Shown here one piece after another: positions 1 to 8,319 of a stretch of 36,334 bases of DNA. Below the pieces are notes generated by a model. The model was not told the origin of the DNA, made no database searches, and was given only the letters and a program-made list of their open reading frames with translations. Source of the DNA: Citricoccus zhacaiensis (GTDB lineage Bacteria; Actinomycetota; Actinomycetes; Actinomycetales; Micrococcaceae); contig NZ_BMLQ01000014.1 in the NCBI RefSeq assembly GCF_014645315.1, positions 1 through 36,334 of the forward strand. Reading direction: 5' to 3'. Numbering within the stretch: position 1 is the stretch's first letter; each line of letters opens with the position of its first letter. A program made the translations under genes and the position numbers.

Positions 1-1
1 G

Positions 2-1018
2 GCCAGCCGGTTCGGGGTCGTCATCAAGTCCGGGGCGGCCTTCGAACGCCTCGGCGGGGTCCGCCACCTCGCCGTGGACAAGACCGGCACCCTGACCCGC
101 AATCAGCCCACTGTCACCGCCGTGCTCACCACCGCAGACGCCTCTGAGCAGGATGTGCTGGGCTGGGCGGCGGCGCTGGAGCAGCACAGCACCCACCCGC
201 TGGCCGCGGCCATCACCGCCGCCGCCCCTGATGCGCCTGCGGCCGAGGCCGTCACCGAGACCGCCGGGCACGGCATCACCGGCCGCCTCGACGGGGCCCC
301 GGTCACTGTCGGCAGCCCCCGCTGGTTGGACCCTGGGTCCATCGCCGAAGATGTCCAGGCCTTGGAAGGGCAGGGCATGACCGTGGTTATCGTCCACCGC
401 GACGGGTCGCCGGCCGGAGCGATCGGGGTCCGGGACGAGCTGCGCCCCGAGGTCCCCGCCGTCGTGACCACCCTGACCGGCCAGGGCATCGGGATCACGA
501 TGCTCACCGGCGACAACGCCCGCACCGCCCGGGCCATCGCCGCCGACGCCGGCATCGGCGACGTGCGCGCCGAACTGCGCCCCGAGGACAAGGCCACCGC
601 CGTCCGCCAGTTGACCGGCACCGCCCCCACCGCGATGATCGGTGACGGCATCAACGACTCCCCCGCCCTGGCCGCCGCCGAGGTCGGCATCGCCATGGGC
701 GCCACCGGCTCGGACGCGGCCATCGAATCCGCCGACGTCGCCTTCACCGGCCACGACCTGCGCCTGATCCCCCAGGCCCTGGCGCATGCCCGCCGCGGTC
801 GGGCCATCATCAACCAGAATATCGTCCTGTCACTGCTGATCATCGCCGTCCTGTTGCCGCTGGCTATCACCGGCGTCCTGGGTTTGGCCGCCGTGGTGCT
901 GGTCCACGAGGTCGCCGAGGTCATCGTCATCCTCAACGGCCTGCGCGCTGCCGCCAGCCGGCGCACCACCCTGGAGCCCCTTGCTGACCGGCAGGCTCAG
1001 CCCGCCACCGTGGGATGA
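2..1018 (+). CDS. Heavy-metal P1B-type ATPase (Zn/Cd/Pb type), C-terminal part
   Basis: An ATP-driven efflux pump for divalent soft metals in the cytoplasmic membrane; only the C-terminal half is in the window. The frame is open from the left edge, and the upstream residues (ASRFGVVIKSGAAFERL) are typical of the stretch before the phosphorylation site, so the GTG at 74 is not the start. Visible motifs in order are DKTGTLT (phosphorylated Asp), an HPLA motif of the nucleotide-binding domain, TGDN, and GDGINDSPALA followed by GIAMGATGSDAAIESADVAF. Two membrane helices end the protein. The last one carries HEVAEVIVILNGLR, which resembles CadA/ZntA ends (HEG...LNGLR) more than CopA ends. The metal-binding CPx membrane motif lies outside the window, so substrate is inferred. 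The neighbouring lspA fits known heavy-metal ATPase-lspA pairs. Confidence 0.93.
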   Translation, partial: ASRFGVVIKSGAAFERLGGVRHLAVDKTGTLTRNQPTVTAVLTTADASEQDVLGWAAALEQHSTHPLAAAITAAAPDAPAAEAVTETAGHGITGRLDGAPVTVGSPRWLDPGSIAEDVQALEGQGMTVVIVHRDGSPAGAIGVRDELRPEVPAVVTTLTGQGIGITMLTGDNARTARAIAADAGIGDVRAELRPEDKATAVRQLTGTAPTAMIGDGINDSPALAAAEVGIAMGATGSDAAIESADVAFTGHDLRLIPQALAHARRGRAIINQNIVLSLLIIAVLLPLAITGVLGLAAVVLVHEVAEVIVILNGLRAAASRRTTLEPLADRQAQPATVG

Positions 1019-1067
1019 GCTCCCACCGTGCCTGCGGAACAGAGACTCCGCAGGCACGGTGGGAGCT
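1018..1067. terminator. Perfect 21-bp hairpin after the P-type ATPase gene
   Basis: Positions 1018-1038 and 1047-1067 are perfect reverse complements of 21 bp around an 8-base loop. The left arm begins on the last base of the ATPase stop codon. No T-run follows the stem, so it is not a classical intrinsic terminator, but the position between two genes favours a terminator or an RNA 3'-end stabiliser. An operator for a dimeric regulator of lspA is less likely. Confidence 0.6.
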
Positions 1068-1171
1068 GACATGTCGGGCCATCCGGAACCCTCCAGTGAC
1101 TCCACAGGTCGCGCGGAGGGCAGCAGATCCACTGAGTCGCCGGGAAACGGGCGCATCGCGAAAGGACACGA

Positions 1172-1672
1172 ATGAACCACCAGCGCAGGTACCCCCTGGT
1201 GCTCTTGACCATTGCGATCGGGGCCGGCGTAGCGGTCCTGGACCAGGGGACCAAGTGGTGGGCGGAGAGCAACCTGTCCACGGGGGAGCGAGTCCCGCTC
1301 CTCGGGGACCTGCTCGGGCTCCAGCTGGCCTACAACCCCGGCGCGGCCTTCTCACTCGGCACCGACGCGACCTGGATCTTCACCATCATCTCAGCTGTGG
1401 CAGTCGCCGCGGCGATCTGGTTCACCCTCCGGGTCCGTACCGTGCTCTGGGCCATCGTGATCGGGTGCCTCGGCGGCGCGGTGACCTCCCACCTGGGCGA
1501 CCGGCTCCTGCGCCCACCCTCGTTCGGGCAAGGCCACGTCGTGGACTTCATCGCCTACGGGAACTGGTTCATCGGCAACATCGCGGACATCTTCATCGTC
1601 GGCGGGATGCTGACCGTGGCCCTGCTGACCGCCACGAGTCCCGACCGCGACACCGCAGAAGCCCCACAGTAA
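1172..1672 (+). CDS. lspA: Signal peptidase II (lipoprotein signal peptidase)
   Basis: A membrane aspartyl protease that removes signal peptides from diacylglyceryl-modified prolipoproteins. At 166 aa it has the usual length and four predicted membrane helices. NPGAAFS (about residues 55-61), VVDF (Asp125) and NIAD (Asp139) match conserved family blocks; the two Asp residues correspond to the catalytic pair. The usual GN..DR block is altered to SHLGDR. The ATG is preceded by an AAAGGA ribosome site. It follows a heavy-metal ATPase by about 150 bp, an arrangement known from metal-resistance islands, so it is probably an accessory copy rather than the housekeeping one. Its role in metal resistance is inferred. 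Confidence 0.93.
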   Translation: MNHQRRYPLVLLTIAIGAGVAVLDQGTKWWAESNLSTGERVPLLGDLLGLQLAYNPGAAFSLGTDATWIFTIISAVAVAAAIWFTLRVRTVLWAIVIGCLGGAVTSHLGDRLLRPPSFGQGHVVDFIAYGNWFIGNIADIFIVGGMLTVALLTATSPDRDTAEAPQ

Positions 1673-1796
1673 CCGCCAACTGGACGCCCCTGCGCCCCCT
1701 GCAGCGGCCGGCAACCCCACGGAGCCAGCCCGTGGGCGTCGGATGGGGCTACAGGGATGTCTTGTCTGGGCAGGAACGGTGTGACAGGTTGGGGGC

Positions 1797-3125
1797 ATGC
1801 CTCGTACAACGCGGAGCGGCGATGAAGCAGAAGTGCCGACCCTGGGCGCGGTAGACCACCTCCGCGTCCTGACCCGGGTGCTCCTGGGCCCGGTGGTCAA
1901 GGGGCCGATCGTGCGCAGGCCGACAGCCGTCGGCCTGGCCGAACGCCTCGATACCGATGCCGCCGGCGTCGCCGAAATGCAGCGCCTGCGGTCCCGTTAC
2001 GGCACCGGCCCGGTCCAGCTGCGGATCCCGGGCCGCCGGATCGCGCTGCTGCTGGACCCCGCCGATGTGCACCGCGTGCTCAACGACAGCCCCACCCCCT
2101 TCTCACCGGCCACGCTGGAAAAGCGCGGGGCGCTGAACCACTTCGAGCCGGCCGGCGCCCTCGTCTCGACCCCGCAGCAACGGCTCTCACGCCGTCCGTT
2201 CAACGAACAGGTCCTGGAAACCCCGCGCCCCGTCCACAGCCATGCCACAGCGATGACGAAGGTCATCACCGAAGAGGTCTCCGCGCTGCTGGGTCACGTG
2301 GACTTCACCGGCACCCTGGACTGGGAGGCCTTCGCGGTGATGTGGGGGCGCCTGGTCCGGCGCATCGTGCTGGGCGCCAGCGCCCGCGATGACGACCAGG
2401 TCACCGACGACCTGCGCCGGTTGCGTCAGCGCGGCAACTTCTCGTACCTCATGCCGCAGAACCGCCGCCTGCGTGAACGTTTCCTGCGCCGACTGCAGCA
2501 CTACATCGAGCTGGCCGAGCCCGGCAGCCTGGCCGCCCTGGTCGCGCAGACCCCTGCCCCGGACGAGGCCGTCCCCCACCAGCAGGTCCCGCAGTGGCTC
2601 TTCGCCTTCGACGCCGAGGCCTGGGCCACGTTCCGGGCCCTGTCGTTGCTCACCAATCATCCGGGCGCTGTCGAGACGGCACGATCGGAGATGGCCCACG
2701 CTCCGGACTTGCCGTTCCTGCGCGCCACCGTGTTGGAGTCCCTCCGGCTGTGGCCGACCACCCCCCTGATCCTGCGCGATAGCACCGCGGCGACGCACTG
2801 GCGCAACGGCACCCTGCCACCGGGCACCGCGCTGGTCATCTACGCCCCGTTCTTCCACCGTGACGACGAGAACCTGCCCCAAGCCCACCGCTTCAGCCCA
2901 GAGCTGTGGTCTCAGGACCGCGAGGACAGCGACTGGCCGCTGGTGCCCTTCAGCGCCGGCCCCGGCATGTGCCCGGGCCGCAACGTGGTCCTGCTGACCT
3001 CGTCCCTGGTGCTGGGCGAACTGCTGCGCCAACACGACTTCACGGCCCAGGAACCGCTGGACACCAGCCAGCTGTCCGGCACACTGAGCCCGTTCTCCTC
3101 GCACTTCACCGTGCGCCACGACTGA
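1797..3125 (+). CDS. Cytochrome P450 with atypical I-helix
   Basis: A haem-thiolate oxygenase-like protein of 442 aa, soluble, of the usual bacterial P450 length. The K-helix ExxR motif is ESLR (314-317). The haem-binding loop is FSAGPGMCPG, with the Cys ligand at about residue 392. The I-helix region near residues 266-282 reads FDAEAWATF, where most P450s have A/G-G-x-D/E-T; the oxygen-activating Thr appears to be Ala275. This may mean peroxygenase-type chemistry or a lost monooxygenase function. No ferredoxin or reductase gene lies nearby and the substrate is unknown. The ATG follows a G-rich stretch that is only a weak ribosome site. It stands alone between lspA and the convergent ccs cluster. 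Confidence 0.9.
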   Translation: MPRTTRSGDEAEVPTLGAVDHLRVLTRVLLGPVVKGPIVRRPTAVGLAERLDTDAAGVAEMQRLRSRYGTGPVQLRIPGRRIALLLDPADVHRVLNDSPTPFSPATLEKRGALNHFEPAGALVSTPQQRLSRRPFNEQVLETPRPVHSHATAMTKVITEEVSALLGHVDFTGTLDWEAFAVMWGRLVRRIVLGASARDDDQVTDDLRRLRQRGNFSYLMPQNRRLRERFLRRLQHYIELAEPGSLAALVAQTPAPDEAVPHQQVPQWLFAFDAEAWATFRALSLLTNHPGAVETARSEMAHAPDLPFLRATVLESLRLWPTTPLILRDSTAATHWRNGTLPPGTALVIYAPFFHRDDENLPQAHRFSPELWSQDREDSDWPLVPFSAGPGMCPGRNVVLLTSSLVLGELLRQHDFTAQEPLDTSQLSGTLSPFSSHFTVRHD

Positions 3126-3357
3126 ACTGGCACGTCCTCGGATCCCACCGCCCAGGGCCGGCGCCTGTGGTGCCGCGCCGGGGGGCCGGTCGTCGCTGAT
3201 CAGAAACTAGTCGCCATTTCGGTGCTGTTAGCCGGCTTCACCCCGGTCACCTGCTCACCGCGCTGATCCTGTCCCGGCCGCCGCGCCAGCGGACCGGCCC
3301 CGGACCGGATCCGCCTCCCGACAGGGGTGGGCCTCACCGGTATGGTTCGCCGCTGCC

Positions 3358-4476
3358 CTACGAGGGCAGGCCGGCGTAGGAGTGCAGGCCCGGGAAGTAG
3401 GTGTTGACGATGGTGAAGTTGAACACGATGCAGGAGTAGCCGATGATCGAGAGCCAGGCCGCCCGGTCCCCGGTCCAGCCGCGGGTGGCGCGGGCGTGCA
3501 GGTAGCCGGCGTAGACCACCCAGATCACGAAGGTCCACACCTCCTTGGTGTCCCAGCCCCAGTACCGGCCCCAGGACGCCTCGGCCCAGATGGCGCCGGC
3601 GATCAGCGTGAAGGTCCACATCACGAAGCCCACGGCGTTGATGCGGTAGGACCAGTTCTCCAGGCTCAGCGCGGACGGCACCAGCCGCATGAAGACCAAC
3701 CCGCCGGTGGTGCCGGCGCGGGCCTTGGCCTCGCGGCGATGCTGGAGCAGCTGCAGGATGCTCATGGCGAAGGTCAGGGTGAACAGGGCCGAGGCCAGCA
3801 CGGCGATGGAGACGTGGATGATGATCCACGGGGACTGCAGCGCGGGCTGCAGGTGCGCGATGGGCGTGGGGAAGCCGATGGTGGCCGCGGCCATCATGAT
3901 CACCACGAGCCCGGCGACGAAGGTGCCCAGGAAGCGGATGTCCTTGCGGGTCAGGAACAGCAGGTACACCACGGAGACCAGCATCGCGCCGGTGGTGCAG
4001 AACTCGTACATGTTGCCCCACGGCACCCGGGAGGCGGCCACGGCGCGGGCGATCACGGCGAAGGCGTGCAGGGCGGCGGCGATGACCATCAGCGCCACCG
4101 CGACGTTGGCCACCGGGCGGGCGGTGGTGCCCAGGTAGTCCATGTCCTCATCCACCAGCTCGCTCCCGCCGGCACCGGTGTCGGCGCCGGTGCGGTTCGG
4201 GCGGGCGCCGGGGACCGTCGTCGAGCCCGTCCCGGCCTCCCGGGCCGAACTCCCGCCCCCGGCGCCCACCAGGTGCTCCCGGAGTACCGGGGATTCGGTG
4301 GTGTCGGTGGTGTCGATGTCGCGTTCTCGGGCCAGATCGGTCTCCAGGGCGCGGATGGTCTTGGAGGAGGTGGCCAGGTCCAGGGCGAAGAGGATGAAGG
4401 CGGCGGCGTAGACCAGCGCGGCGATGAGCATGAACAGGTCGCTGTAGCCGGCCAACTGATAGTTAATGGGTTGCAT
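3358..4476 (-). CDS. ccsB: Cytochrome c biogenesis protein CcsB/ResC-type (haem-handling WWD protein)
   Basis: A component of the System II (Ccs/Res) cytochrome c maturation machinery, which exports haem and ligates it to apocytochrome c outside the membrane with ResB. The 372-aa protein is polytopic. The hallmark Trp-rich block is WASWGRYWGWDTKEVWT, preceded by WGNMYEF and followed by HARATRGW, as in the CcsA/CcsB/ResC family. A long hydrophilic loop lies at about residues 40-110. The ATG starts 4 bases after the end of resB, with a GGAG ribosome site overlapping the resB stop, so it is co-transcribed and probably translationally coupled. It is the last gene of the tlpA-resB-ccsB unit. Confidence 0.95.
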   Translation of the reverse strand: MQPINYQLAGYSDLFMLIAALVYAAAFILFALDLATSSKTIRALETDLARERDIDTTDTTESPVLREHLVGAGGGSSAREAGTGSTTVPGARPNRTGADTGAGGSELVDEDMDYLGTTARPVANVAVALMVIAAALHAFAVIARAVAASRVPWGNMYEFCTTGAMLVSVVYLLFLTRKDIRFLGTFVAGLVVIMMAAATIGFPTPIAHLQPALQSPWIIIHVSIAVLASALFTLTFAMSILQLLQHRREAKARAGTTGGLVFMRLVPSALSLENWSYRINAVGFVMWTFTLIAGAIWAEASWGRYWGWDTKEVWTFVIWVVYAGYLHARATRGWTGDRAAWLSIIGYSCIVFNFTIVNTYFPGLHSYAGLPS

Positions 4477-4479
4477 GGG

Positions 4480-6276
4480 TTACTCCGGTCGGTTCTGAAC
4501 GGCACGGGCGGGGTGGTCCGGGGTGGTGCTGGGACTCCCTGCGGTGGCTGAGGCAGTGGTGGACGACGTGCTGGAGGCCGTGGGCGTCGAGGCGGTGGAG
4601 GATGAGGACGGCCCGGGTTCCTGTGGCGCGGTGACGGGCCAGAGCTGTTCGAACTTCCGGCGCAGGGCGAGGTTCTCCTCGCGCAACCTGAAGTCCTCGC
4701 CGCGGGCCAGCAGCCCGTACTCGACCACGGTGGAACCGTCGGGCCCGGTGGCGCCCCGGACCCAGACCCGGCGGCGGCGCACGAACAGGCTCACCACCAG
4801 GGCGATCAGGGCCAGCACGGCAAACACACCCACGCCCCACTTGCCCGGATCGTAGAGGATGTCCAGGCCGACATAGGGCTTGACCCCGTCGAAGGAGATC
4901 GAGCCCTTGCCTTCGGGTAGCTCGTAGGATTCCCCCACCGACAAGGTGACTCCCCCGGTGTCGAGATCGCGGTTGTTCAGCTCGGTGAGGTTCTCGGTGT
5001 CCAGGACGTAGACGTTCTGCGGCTTCCCCTCGTCCAGGCCCAGGTCCCCGTGGTAGGAGTTCAGGTTCAGCTCCGGGTTGAACAGCTCGGGGTCGATCGA
5101 GACGGCCACCCCGTCCTCTCCCGTATAAGAAGTCGGCAGGAAGAAGCCCACGAACCCGAGCTGGTCGGGTTGGGCGTCGGGGACCTTGATGGTCAGCAGC
5201 GAGGTGTACACCTCGTCCTGGACCTGGCCGACCACCGGGCCCTGGAAGGCGATGTCCCCGTTGCCGTCCCGCACGGTGACCTCCGGGGCGTAGCCGTTGC
5301 CGACCAGGTAGACCCGGGTGCCGCCGAACGCCAGCGGGTGGTTGACCTTCAGGATCCGCTCCTGGGGCTCGCCACCGGTGCCGTCCTGGACCTCCATGAC
5401 CGCGGTGAAGTCCAACGGCTGGCCGTAGTGGGTCTCCGACTCCCGGTCGAAGACCTTCTCGAAGCTCTTCAGGGACATCGAGAACGGCACCAGGCTGTCC
5501 TCGGAGAAGGCACCGCCGGGGGTGAAGGCGTCGTAGGAGACGAGGGTGTTGGCGAAGCCCTCCTCCCCCTCCACGAGGATCTTCTGCCCGGAGTAGCTCA
5601 ACAAGCCGCCCACAGCCATGAAGGCCAGCACCCCGATCAGGGACAGGTGGAACACGATGTTCCCGACCTCGCGGACGTAGCCGCGCTCGGCCCCCACGGA
5701 GGCCCCGCCGCCGGGCTCCTGTCGGACCTCGACCCGGTAGCCGCGCCTGCGCAGGTACGCCGCGGCCTGGTCCACCGCCGCGGCCGGGGACGGGCCGGAG
5801 GGATCCAGCAGCACGGTGCCGTATTCGGGCAGCCGGGACAGCCGCCGCGGGGTGCGCGGCGGGGCCGAGCGCAGCACCTTGGCGTGCTTGACGGCCCGCG
5901 GGGCCACGCAGCCGATCAGGGAGACGAACAACAGGATGTAGATCGCCGAGAACCACACCGAGGAGTACACGTCGAACAGCTGGAACCGGTCCAGCCACTC
6001 CCCCAGCACCGGGTTGTCCTCCAGGTACTGGTTGACGATCTCCGGACCCGCCGGGCGCTGCGGGAACAGCGAGCCCGGCACCGCGGCCACCGCCAGCAGC
6101 AACAGCAGCATCAGCGCGGTGCGCATGGACGTCAACTGCGTCCAGGCGAACCGCAGCGTGCCGGTGACACCCAGGGCGGGCAGCTGGACCTCGGGCTGCT
6201 GGGGCTGGTCGTGCCGGGACGGCTCGGTGCGGGCGTCCTCGTCCCGGGCCACCCGCACATTGTCCTGCTGGCTCAC
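4480..6276 (-). CDS. resB: Cytochrome c biogenesis protein ResB
   Basis: The System II partner of CcsB; together they deliver haem to apocytochrome c on the outer face of the membrane. The 598-aa protein has an N-terminal hydrophilic tail, then FAWTQLTSMRTALMLLLLLAVAAVPGSLFPQR, a signature stretch of ResB proteins (positions about 6210-6060, split here only by the membrane segment). Two further membrane segments, a large extracytoplasmic domain and a C-terminal helix followed by an Arg-rich stretch (VRRRRVWVR) follow. The GTG start at 6276 has a GAGAGG site upstream. The C-terminal tail is Ser/Thr-rich and low in complexity. It lies between tlpA and ccsB. Confidence 0.95.
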   Translation of the reverse strand: MSQQDNVRVARDEDARTEPSRHDQPQQPEVQLPALGVTGTLRFAWTQLTSMRTALMLLLLLAVAAVPGSLFPQRPAGPEIVNQYLEDNPVLGEWLDRFQLFDVYSSVWFSAIYILLFVSLIGCVAPRAVKHAKVLRSAPPRTPRRLSRLPEYGTVLLDPSGPSPAAAVDQAAAYLRRRGYRVEVRQEPGGGASVGAERGYVREVGNIVFHLSLIGVLAFMAVGGLLSYSGQKILVEGEEGFANTLVSYDAFTPGGAFSEDSLVPFSMSLKSFEKVFDRESETHYGQPLDFTAVMEVQDGTGGEPQERILKVNHPLAFGGTRVYLVGNGYAPEVTVRDGNGDIAFQGPVVGQVQDEVYTSLLTIKVPDAQPDQLGFVGFFLPTSYTGEDGVAVSIDPELFNPELNLNSYHGDLGLDEGKPQNVYVLDTENLTELNNRDLDTGGVTLSVGESYELPEGKGSISFDGVKPYVGLDILYDPGKWGVGVFAVLALIALVVSLFVRRRRVWVRGATGPDGSTVVEYGLLARGEDFRLREENLALRRKFEQLWPVTAPQEPGPSSSSTASTPTASSTSSTTASATAGSPSTTPDHPARAVQNRPE

Positions 6277-6497
6277 CGCGGCCGCCTCTCGTCACTGGAC
6301 TGCTTCTGGGCACTGTGGCACGGAGCCGGCAGTTGCACCGCCCGGGTGTGCCCGGCCCCGGCGGCCCCCCGGCAACGGGCGCGCGCCCGCGGGGCCGAGC
6401 CGGCAGGGTGGTTCTCGTCGCTGGGGTCCTCCGCCGCCGTCCCGGTGGCGGCCAGGGGCAGGGTCCGGTCGCTCACGGGCCGCTCAGGCCTGTTCAT
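6273..6497 (-). CDS. Small ORF between tlpA and resB, possible ccdA remnant
   Basis: A 74-aa frame starts at an ATG that overlaps the end of tlpA and ends in a GTGA overlap with the resB start, so it would be translationally coupled on both sides. The product (MNRPERPVSDRTLPLAATG...) is hydrophilic, rich in Ala, Arg and Pro, with no recognisable domain. This is where many actinobacterial clusters place ccdA. It could be a scar of a deleted ccdA (N-terminal tail only), a real small protein, or chance. Confidence 0.25.
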   Translation of the reverse strand: MNRPERPVSDRTLPLAATGTAAEDPSDENHPAGSAPRARARCRGAAGAGHTRAVQLPAPCHSAQKQSSDERRPR

Positions 6498-7104
6498 CCA
6501 GGACGGTGGCGATCAGGGTGCGCAGCGTGGAGGGCTCGGCGATCCCCAGGATCCGGGCCGAGACCCGCCCCTGTCGGTCCAGCACGATCGTGGTCGGCAC
6601 GGCCTGCGGCGGCACGTAGTCCGTCATCGCCAGCAGCACCTGCCCGCCGCGGTCCTCCACCGAGGGGTAGGTGATCCCGAAATTGCGTTCAAAGGCCTCG
6701 GCGGTGGCCACCGTGTCCCGGACATTGATGCCCAAGAACCGCACCCCCTCGGGGGCGAACTGCTCGTGCAGGGCCTGCAGGTCCGGGGCCTCCACCCGGC
6801 ACGGGGCACAGGCGGCATACCAGAAGTTCAGCACCGCCGGGTCCCCGGCCAAGTCCTCGGTGCTGACCGGCTCCCCGGAGAACAGGGTGGAGCGGAACCG
6901 CACCGGCTCCCCGCGCTCGGCCGGGGCGATCTCCAGGACCGACCCGTCACCGGCGATGTAGTTCTTGCCATCGGCGTTGCCGGCCTGGGCGGCCAACGGG
7001 TCGTCCGAACTGCAGGCCGCCAGCAGCGGCAAGGACACGACCCCGGCCAGCCCGGCCAGAACCCGACGGCGTGAGGGGGTGGACAACGGCGGACGGGAGG
7101 GCAT
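6484..7104 (-). CDS. TlpA/ResA-like thiol-disulfide oxidoreductase lipoprotein
   Basis: An extracytoplasmic thioredoxin-fold reductant thought to keep the CxxCH cysteines of apocytochrome c reduced before haem attachment. From the ATG at 7104 it is 206 aa with an Arg-rich n-region, a hydrophobic stretch and the lipobox LLAAC (lipidated Cys31). The active site is CAPC (Cys99, Cys102) within NFWYAACAPCRVEAPDL, and a cis-Pro loop is seen in AVPTTIVLD. An upstream in-frame start at 7287 exists, but the lipoprotein signal places the start at 7104; no strong ribosome site is visible there. It is the first gene of the tlpA-resB-ccsB cluster. CcdA, which would normally reduce it, is missing here. Confidence 0.92.
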   Translation of the reverse strand: MPSRPPLSTPSRRRVLAGLAGVVSLPLLAACSSDDPLAAQAGNADGKNYIAGDGSVLEIAPAERGEPVRFRSTLFSGEPVSTEDLAGDPAVLNFWYAACAPCRVEAPDLQALHEQFAPEGVRFLGINVRDTVATAEAFERNFGITYPSVEDRGGQVLLAMTDYVPPQAVPTTIVLDRQGRVSARILGIAEPSTLRTLIATVLDEQA

Positions 7105-7366
7105 ACGGCAGGCACTACTTTCAGAACTCGATACCGGGACCACGGCAGGGATCGGGGCTTCCCGGATTCTACCGGTTGTAGAAGAACGGGCCGAACTCCG
7201 GGCTACACCGCCGGCAAGGCTGAGCGATGACAGCCCGACGGGGCTTCCGGTCGGCGGATTGGTGGCACGGGCGCTGAGTCTGCTCAATGGTCAAGGCGCG
7301 CAACGCAATTTGCGGCACGGGGAAGGCGGGGCCGAGCCGCTCGGGGTGAATGCCCGGCCCCGTAGC

Positions 7367-7966
7367 TCAGAGCCCGAAAGCTCCACCGCTGATGAGGATG
7401 AAGACGCCCAGGCCGATCAGCACGATGGGGAACAGGATGTGCTCCCAGCGTTCCAGCACCTCGGCGATGGGCCGGCGGGTGGCGACAAATTTAGCCAAGC
7501 CCACCAGTACCGCCACCAGCGCGAGGAACACGATGCAGTAGGCGACCACGGCGCCCGGGCCGACGCTGAGGAAGACCGGGACGTAGACGCCGATGTTGTC
7601 CCCGCCGTTGGCGAAGGTCACCCCGGCCACGGTCCAGACGCCGACCTTCTTGCCCTCGATCTTGGCATCGTCATCGTCATCGTCGTCCCCGCGCCAGGCC
7701 TTCCAGGCTGCCCACAGACCCAGCCCCAGCGGGATCAGCCCGAAGTACGGGATGACCTCCGGGGGCAGGAACGCCCCCGCGCCCAGGGACACGAGCACGG
7801 CCGCGCCCAGGATGCCGGCAAAACCCAGGTACTGGCCGACCAGGATCCGGGCGGTGGTCCCCCGTTGACCGGCGCCGCGGGCGAAGAACAGGGAGAGCAC
7901 GATGATGTCATCGATGTTCGTGACCAGAAACAGGCCGATCGCCTGCAGGACTGAAGACAGGATCAT
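7367..7966 (-). CDS. cadD: CadD-family cadmium resistance transporter
   Basis: A membrane protein of the CadD family, linked to cadmium efflux or sequestration. At 199 aa it has about five or six membrane helices. Characteristic blocks are NIDDIIVLSLFFARG (about 17-31) and FANGGDNIGVYVPVF (119-133), which hold conserved Asp residues in the membrane. An unusual run of seven Asp (94-100) lies in the central cytoplasmic loop and could bind metal. The ATG at 7966 overlaps the stop of the upstream CmtR-like gene (ATGA), so the sensor and transporter are translated together. The longer upstream start lies inside the regulator and is rejected. Confidence 0.92.
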   Translation of the reverse strand: MILSSVLQAIGLFLVTNIDDIIVLSLFFARGAGQRGTTARILVGQYLGFAGILGAAVLVSLGAGAFLPPEVIPYFGLIPLGLGLWAAWKAWRGDDDDDDDAKIEGKKVGVWTVAGVTFANGGDNIGVYVPVFLSVGPGAVVAYCIVFLALVAVLVGLAKFVATRRPIAEVLERWEHILFPIVLIGLGVFILISGGAFGL

Positions 7967-8319
7967 GCCGCAGCCTCCGTATCGTCGCAGCCTGGCACCG
8001 AGCACGCCGGGTCCAGGCACGGGGCGCTCTCATCCACCGCCAGGGCGATATCGACCAGGCCGGTCAACGCCCGCGTCAGGTGCGCATCGGCGAGCTCATA
8101 CCGGGTCTGGCGGCCCTCGGCCACCGCGACCGCCATCCCGCAGTCCCGCAGGCACGCCAGGTGGTTCGACACGTTCGAGCGCGTCAATCCCAGGTCCCGG
8201 GCCAGCTCGGCCGGGTAGGCCGGGCCCTGCAGCAGGGTCAGCAGTATCCGTGACCGGGTCGGGTCGGCCATCGCCCGCCCCAACCGGTTCATTACATCCA
8301 AACGAGAATTTATAATCAT
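7963..8319 (-). CDS. cmtR: CmtR-like ArsR-family Cd/Pb-sensing repressor
   Basis: A winged-helix repressor that releases DNA when it binds Cd or Pb. The 118-aa protein matches CmtR of Mycobacterium tuberculosis closely in pattern: ADPTRSRIL, LGLTRSNVSNHLACLRDCG and EGRQTRYELADAHLTRAL. Metal ligands known for CmtR are present: Cys56 and Cys60 in the recognition helix (CLRDC) and Cys101 in the C-terminal tail. Two more tail cysteines (106, 111) are extra. The start at 8319 is chosen because family homology begins there; the promoter lies so close that the message looks leaderless. It is coupled to cadD by an ATGA overlap and probably represses both. Confidence 0.95.
   Translation of the reverse strand: MIINSRLDVMNRLGRAMADPTRSRILLTLLQGPAYPAELARDLGLTRSNVSNHLACLRDCGMAVAVAEGRQTRYELADAHLTRALTGLVDIALAVDESAPCLDPACSVPGCDDTEAAA

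Noticed and set aside
3382..4551. A 389-codon forward frame opposite ccsB
   Set aside because: It mirrors the codon bias of ccsB on the other strand and encodes a low-complexity Gly/His/Asp sequence.
5050..7074. A 674-codon forward frame opposite resB and tlpA
   Set aside because: It is antisense to three well-supported genes, is rich in Gly/Arg/His/Asp-type GC artefacts and has no domain. Such frames are expected in very GC-rich DNA.
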